From Robiginitomaculum sp. (lineage in GTDB: Bacteria; Pseudomonadota; Alphaproteobacteria; Caulobacterales; Maricaulaceae), in assembly GCA_027071965.1 (NCBI GenBank), contig JALSYJ010000347.1:1-6504 (forward strand): DNA of 6,504 nucleotides, in the 5' to 3' direction. The stretch's first letter is position 1; every line of letters begins with the position of its first letter. The notes under the pieces are model-generated. The model saw only the letters and a list, made by a program, of their open reading frames with translations, ran no database searches and was not told the origin of the DNA. Shown piece after piece: positions 5,191-6,504 of the stretch. Both the position numbers and the translations under genes were made by a program.

Positions 5191-5610
5191 ATGAAGATGC
5201 TTCCAATTGTCCTGTTGATTTTGTGTTTTGGTCTGTTCGCATGTGCCGATGCCGCAGCGGTGCGGCTTAATCATGATTATCCTGCACCCCCCAGTATCAA
5301 GAGATTAACCGAGCCCGGAGCCTGTCAGGGGGGAGAGGCTTTGGCAGCAAGAAACCTGCCGCTTCCCAAGTTTCCACGACGGGCAAAATGGCAAAAACGG
5401 CAGGGATGGGTAGTGGTATCCTTGGATGTAGCCGAGGATGGCACTACTCAAAATGTCTCTGCCCGGCGCTCTGCTCCACGGGATATTTTTGACAGATCCG
5501 CAATCAGGGCTGTTCAAACCTGGCAATTTGAGCCGCCGGGAGAACAGGGCCTTAGCGGCTGTCTGGTTTTTATCAGCTATCGGCTCGGTTCGGTTCGAAT
5601 TGGCAACTGA
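5191..5610 (+). CDS. Small exported TonB C-terminal-domain protein
   Basis: A 139-residue secreted protein. Residues 1-21 form a signal peptide: Lys2, then hydrophobic LPIVLLILCFGLFAC. Two cleavage readings are possible: a lipobox-like LFAC with Cys18 (Phe at -2 is not ideal), or signal peptidase I after ADA (19-21). Residues about 59-133 are a TonB C-terminal domain: PKFPRRAKWQKRQGWVVVSLDV, the EDGTTQNVSARRSAP turn, then FDRSAIRAVQTWQFEPPG, the hallmark of the family. Cys45 and Cys124 could form a disulfide. It lacks the membrane anchor plus Pro-rich linker of true TonB, so it probably acts in the periplasm or at a membrane surface rather than energising receptors. The frame is open 22 codons further upstream, but ATG 5191 starts the signal peptide and lies 2 bases after the ymdB stop, so co-translation is likely. 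Confidence 0.85.
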   Translation: MKMLPIVLLILCFGLFACADAAAVRLNHDYPAPPSIKRLTEPGACQGGEALAARNLPLPKFPRRAKWQKRQGWVVVSLDVAEDGTTQNVSARRSAPRDIFDRSAIRAVQTWQFEPPGEQGLSGCLVFISYRLGSVRIGN

Positions 5611-5683
5611 TAAAGGGCATATCCTGTCTTAAAAATAAATTCGGGCTTGGTTTTTTGCGCGAAGCACCGCAAACAGGGTTCAG

Positions 5684-5700
5684 GTTAATGAAGTATTAAC
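5684..5700 (+). promoter_or_regulatory. CtrA-type binding site upstream of divL-like gene
   Basis: TTAA (5685-5688), seven bases, TTAA (5696-5699) followed by C: an exact match to the TTAA-N7-TTAA(C) CtrA box of alphaproteobacteria. It also lies within a 6-bp inverted repeat GTTAAT-gaagt-ATTAAC (5684-5700). It is 54 bases ahead of the divL-like ATG, a suitable place for promoter control. I could not define a -10 for this promoter. Confidence 0.65.
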
Positions 5701-5753
5701 GCCTGTGCCGTGATGGTGAAGCTGCCAACAGCGCGCAGGCATGGTCAGGATAA

Positions 5754-6504
5754 ATGGGACAATACGCTCAAGCTGCTTCTATCATTGTTTCTCTTGGTGC
5801 TGTATCTCTCGCCATTGCGGTAGCCTTGTATTCTTTGCGCATGACTGTGGGAACACGCGCTGTTAATCTAAAATGGCGAAAACGGGCCGAAGGGCTGGAA
5901 GCCAGAATTAACCGCGCCGAGTCCGTATTTTCGGCTCATCCCGGGTTGATTTTAGTGTGGCAGGCTGATGATGATCAACCAGACTCCCAAAATCCGTGGG
6001 GCGATCCTAGTATATTTGGTTCACCTGTGGCTTTGGGAGCAATGCTAAAATTTGCAGAGCACTCCTCTGACTCAGATCCTGCCAAAGGCATATTAGATGG
6101 CTTGGCTGATTATGAGGCCCGTAACACCAGCGGCGAAACCACTTCTTTACGCGAAGCTTTGCAAGAGTTACGCGAAAACGGCACCTCGTTTTCCCTGACA
6201 ATTTTAGGGCCTTCGGGTCGTTTCCTGGAAGCAGATGGCCGAGCTACAGGGGCGCAATTAGTATTATGGCTGACTGATGCCACGATTAAGGGACTAGAAG
6301 AATCCGGAGCACGAGGCCGTCTGGAAGAAGTTCGCCATGTATTATCTGAGGATCCGGTAGCATTTATAGACATGCTGGGCAAAGCGCCGTTTCCCGTCTG
6401 GAGGCTGTCCTCTGGCCTGAAAATTATCTGGGCAAATGCCATGTATGTTGAAACGGTCGAGGCCGACAATCTTGATGCAGTGCTAAAACAGCAAGTGTTT
6501 CTTA
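5754..6504 (+). CDS. divL: DivL-like PAS sensor kinase, N-terminal part (runs off window)
   Basis: DivL is a membrane-bound, PAS-containing histidine-kinase homologue that in Caulobacter interacts with DivK and CckA and so controls CtrA activity. The first 250 residues are present; the kinase domains lie beyond the window, so the typical Tyr-for-His change cannot be checked. One membrane helix (about 8-28, IIVSLGAVSLAIAVALYSL) is followed by a short basic coiled-coil linker (38-58). A first PAS-like region covers 60-175 (HPGLILVWQ, GPSGRFLEADGR, GAQLVLWLTDATIKGLEESGARGRLEE). A second PAS begins at about 205 (APFPVWRLSSGLKIIWANAMYVE). I recall closely similar stretches in DivL proteins. An in-frame TAA (5751-5753) directly before ATG 5754 fixes the earliest start; AGGA is only 3 bases upstream, a short spacing. 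The CtrA-type box upstream fits this assignment. Another PAS histidine kinase is the alternative. Confidence 0.75.
   Translation, partial: MGQYAQAASIIVSLGAVSLAIAVALYSLRMTVGTRAVNLKWRKRAEGLEARINRAESVFSAHPGLILVWQADDDQPDSQNPWGDPSIFGSPVALGAMLKFAEHSSDSDPAKGILDGLADYEARNTSGETTSLREALQELRENGTSFSLTILGPSGRFLEADGRATGAQLVLWLTDATIKGLEESGARGRLEEVRHVLSEDPVAFIDMLGKAPFPVWRLSSGLKIIWANAMYVETVEADNLDAVLKQQVFL

Noticed and set aside
5650..5675. Terminator hairpin after the TonB-C gene (TTTGCG / CGCAAA)
   Set aside because: The stem is 6 bp with an 8-base loop, the T-run precedes rather than follows it, and no T-run follows on the plus strand.
1..6504. CRISPR arrays, tRNA or rRNA genes, insertion sequences
   Set aside because: No regularly spaced repeats, cloverleaf, rRNA motif or transposase was seen on either strand.

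Overview
The window looks like a chromosomal housekeeping segment from an alphaproteobacterium of moderate G+C. Supporting evidence: a gap-pgk pair of alphaproteobacterial type, the block DUF4164 - zapA - 6S RNA - 5-formyltetrahydrofolate cyclo-ligase - YmdB-like phosphoesterase, and the start of a DivL-like cell-cycle kinase with a CtrA-type box in front of it. DivL plus a CtrA box points to a lineage with the CtrA circuit, such as Caulobacterales, Maricaulales/Hyphomonadaceae or Rhizobiales. The family-level placement is inference; no rRNA or other marker is present.

Minus-strand half (1-2729), in transcription order: a LuxR-type regulator (1968-2729); a 245-base intergenic stretch holding a perfect 20-bp palindrome and a 102-base long-range inverted repeat; an unrecognised 81-residue protein (1465-1710); a leader region (1236-1464); gap (228-1235); and the first 71 codons of pgk (1-214). 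gap and pgk are 13 bases apart and clearly form one operon. In many alphaproteobacteria I would expect transketolase (tkt) between DUF4164/zapA and gap. Here that slot holds the regulator and the small protein instead.

Plus-strand half (2895-6504): DUF4164 coiled-coil protein and zapA (cell division), then 6S RNA with a recognisable promoter. The 3' end of the 6S RNA carries the ribosome binding site of the next gene, the folate cyclo-ligase. A YmdB-like metallophosphoesterase and a small exported TonB-C-domain protein follow with 2-6 base gaps. A 143-base gap with a perfect TTAA-N7-TTAA CtrA site precedes the divL-like gene, which runs off the window.

Most distinctive region: the segment between luxR and the small gene. 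The palindrome just after the luxR stop has the outer 7-bp half-sites of the classical Vibrio lux box. On the luxR strand it is also a hairpin followed by six T, so it can be read as an ordinary intrinsic terminator. If it acts as a lux box at the usual distance, the minus-strand start would fall at about 1902, exactly where the 102-base foldback begins. A LuxR-controlled structured leader or small RNA ahead of a small protein is therefore a testable possibility, not a demonstrated system.
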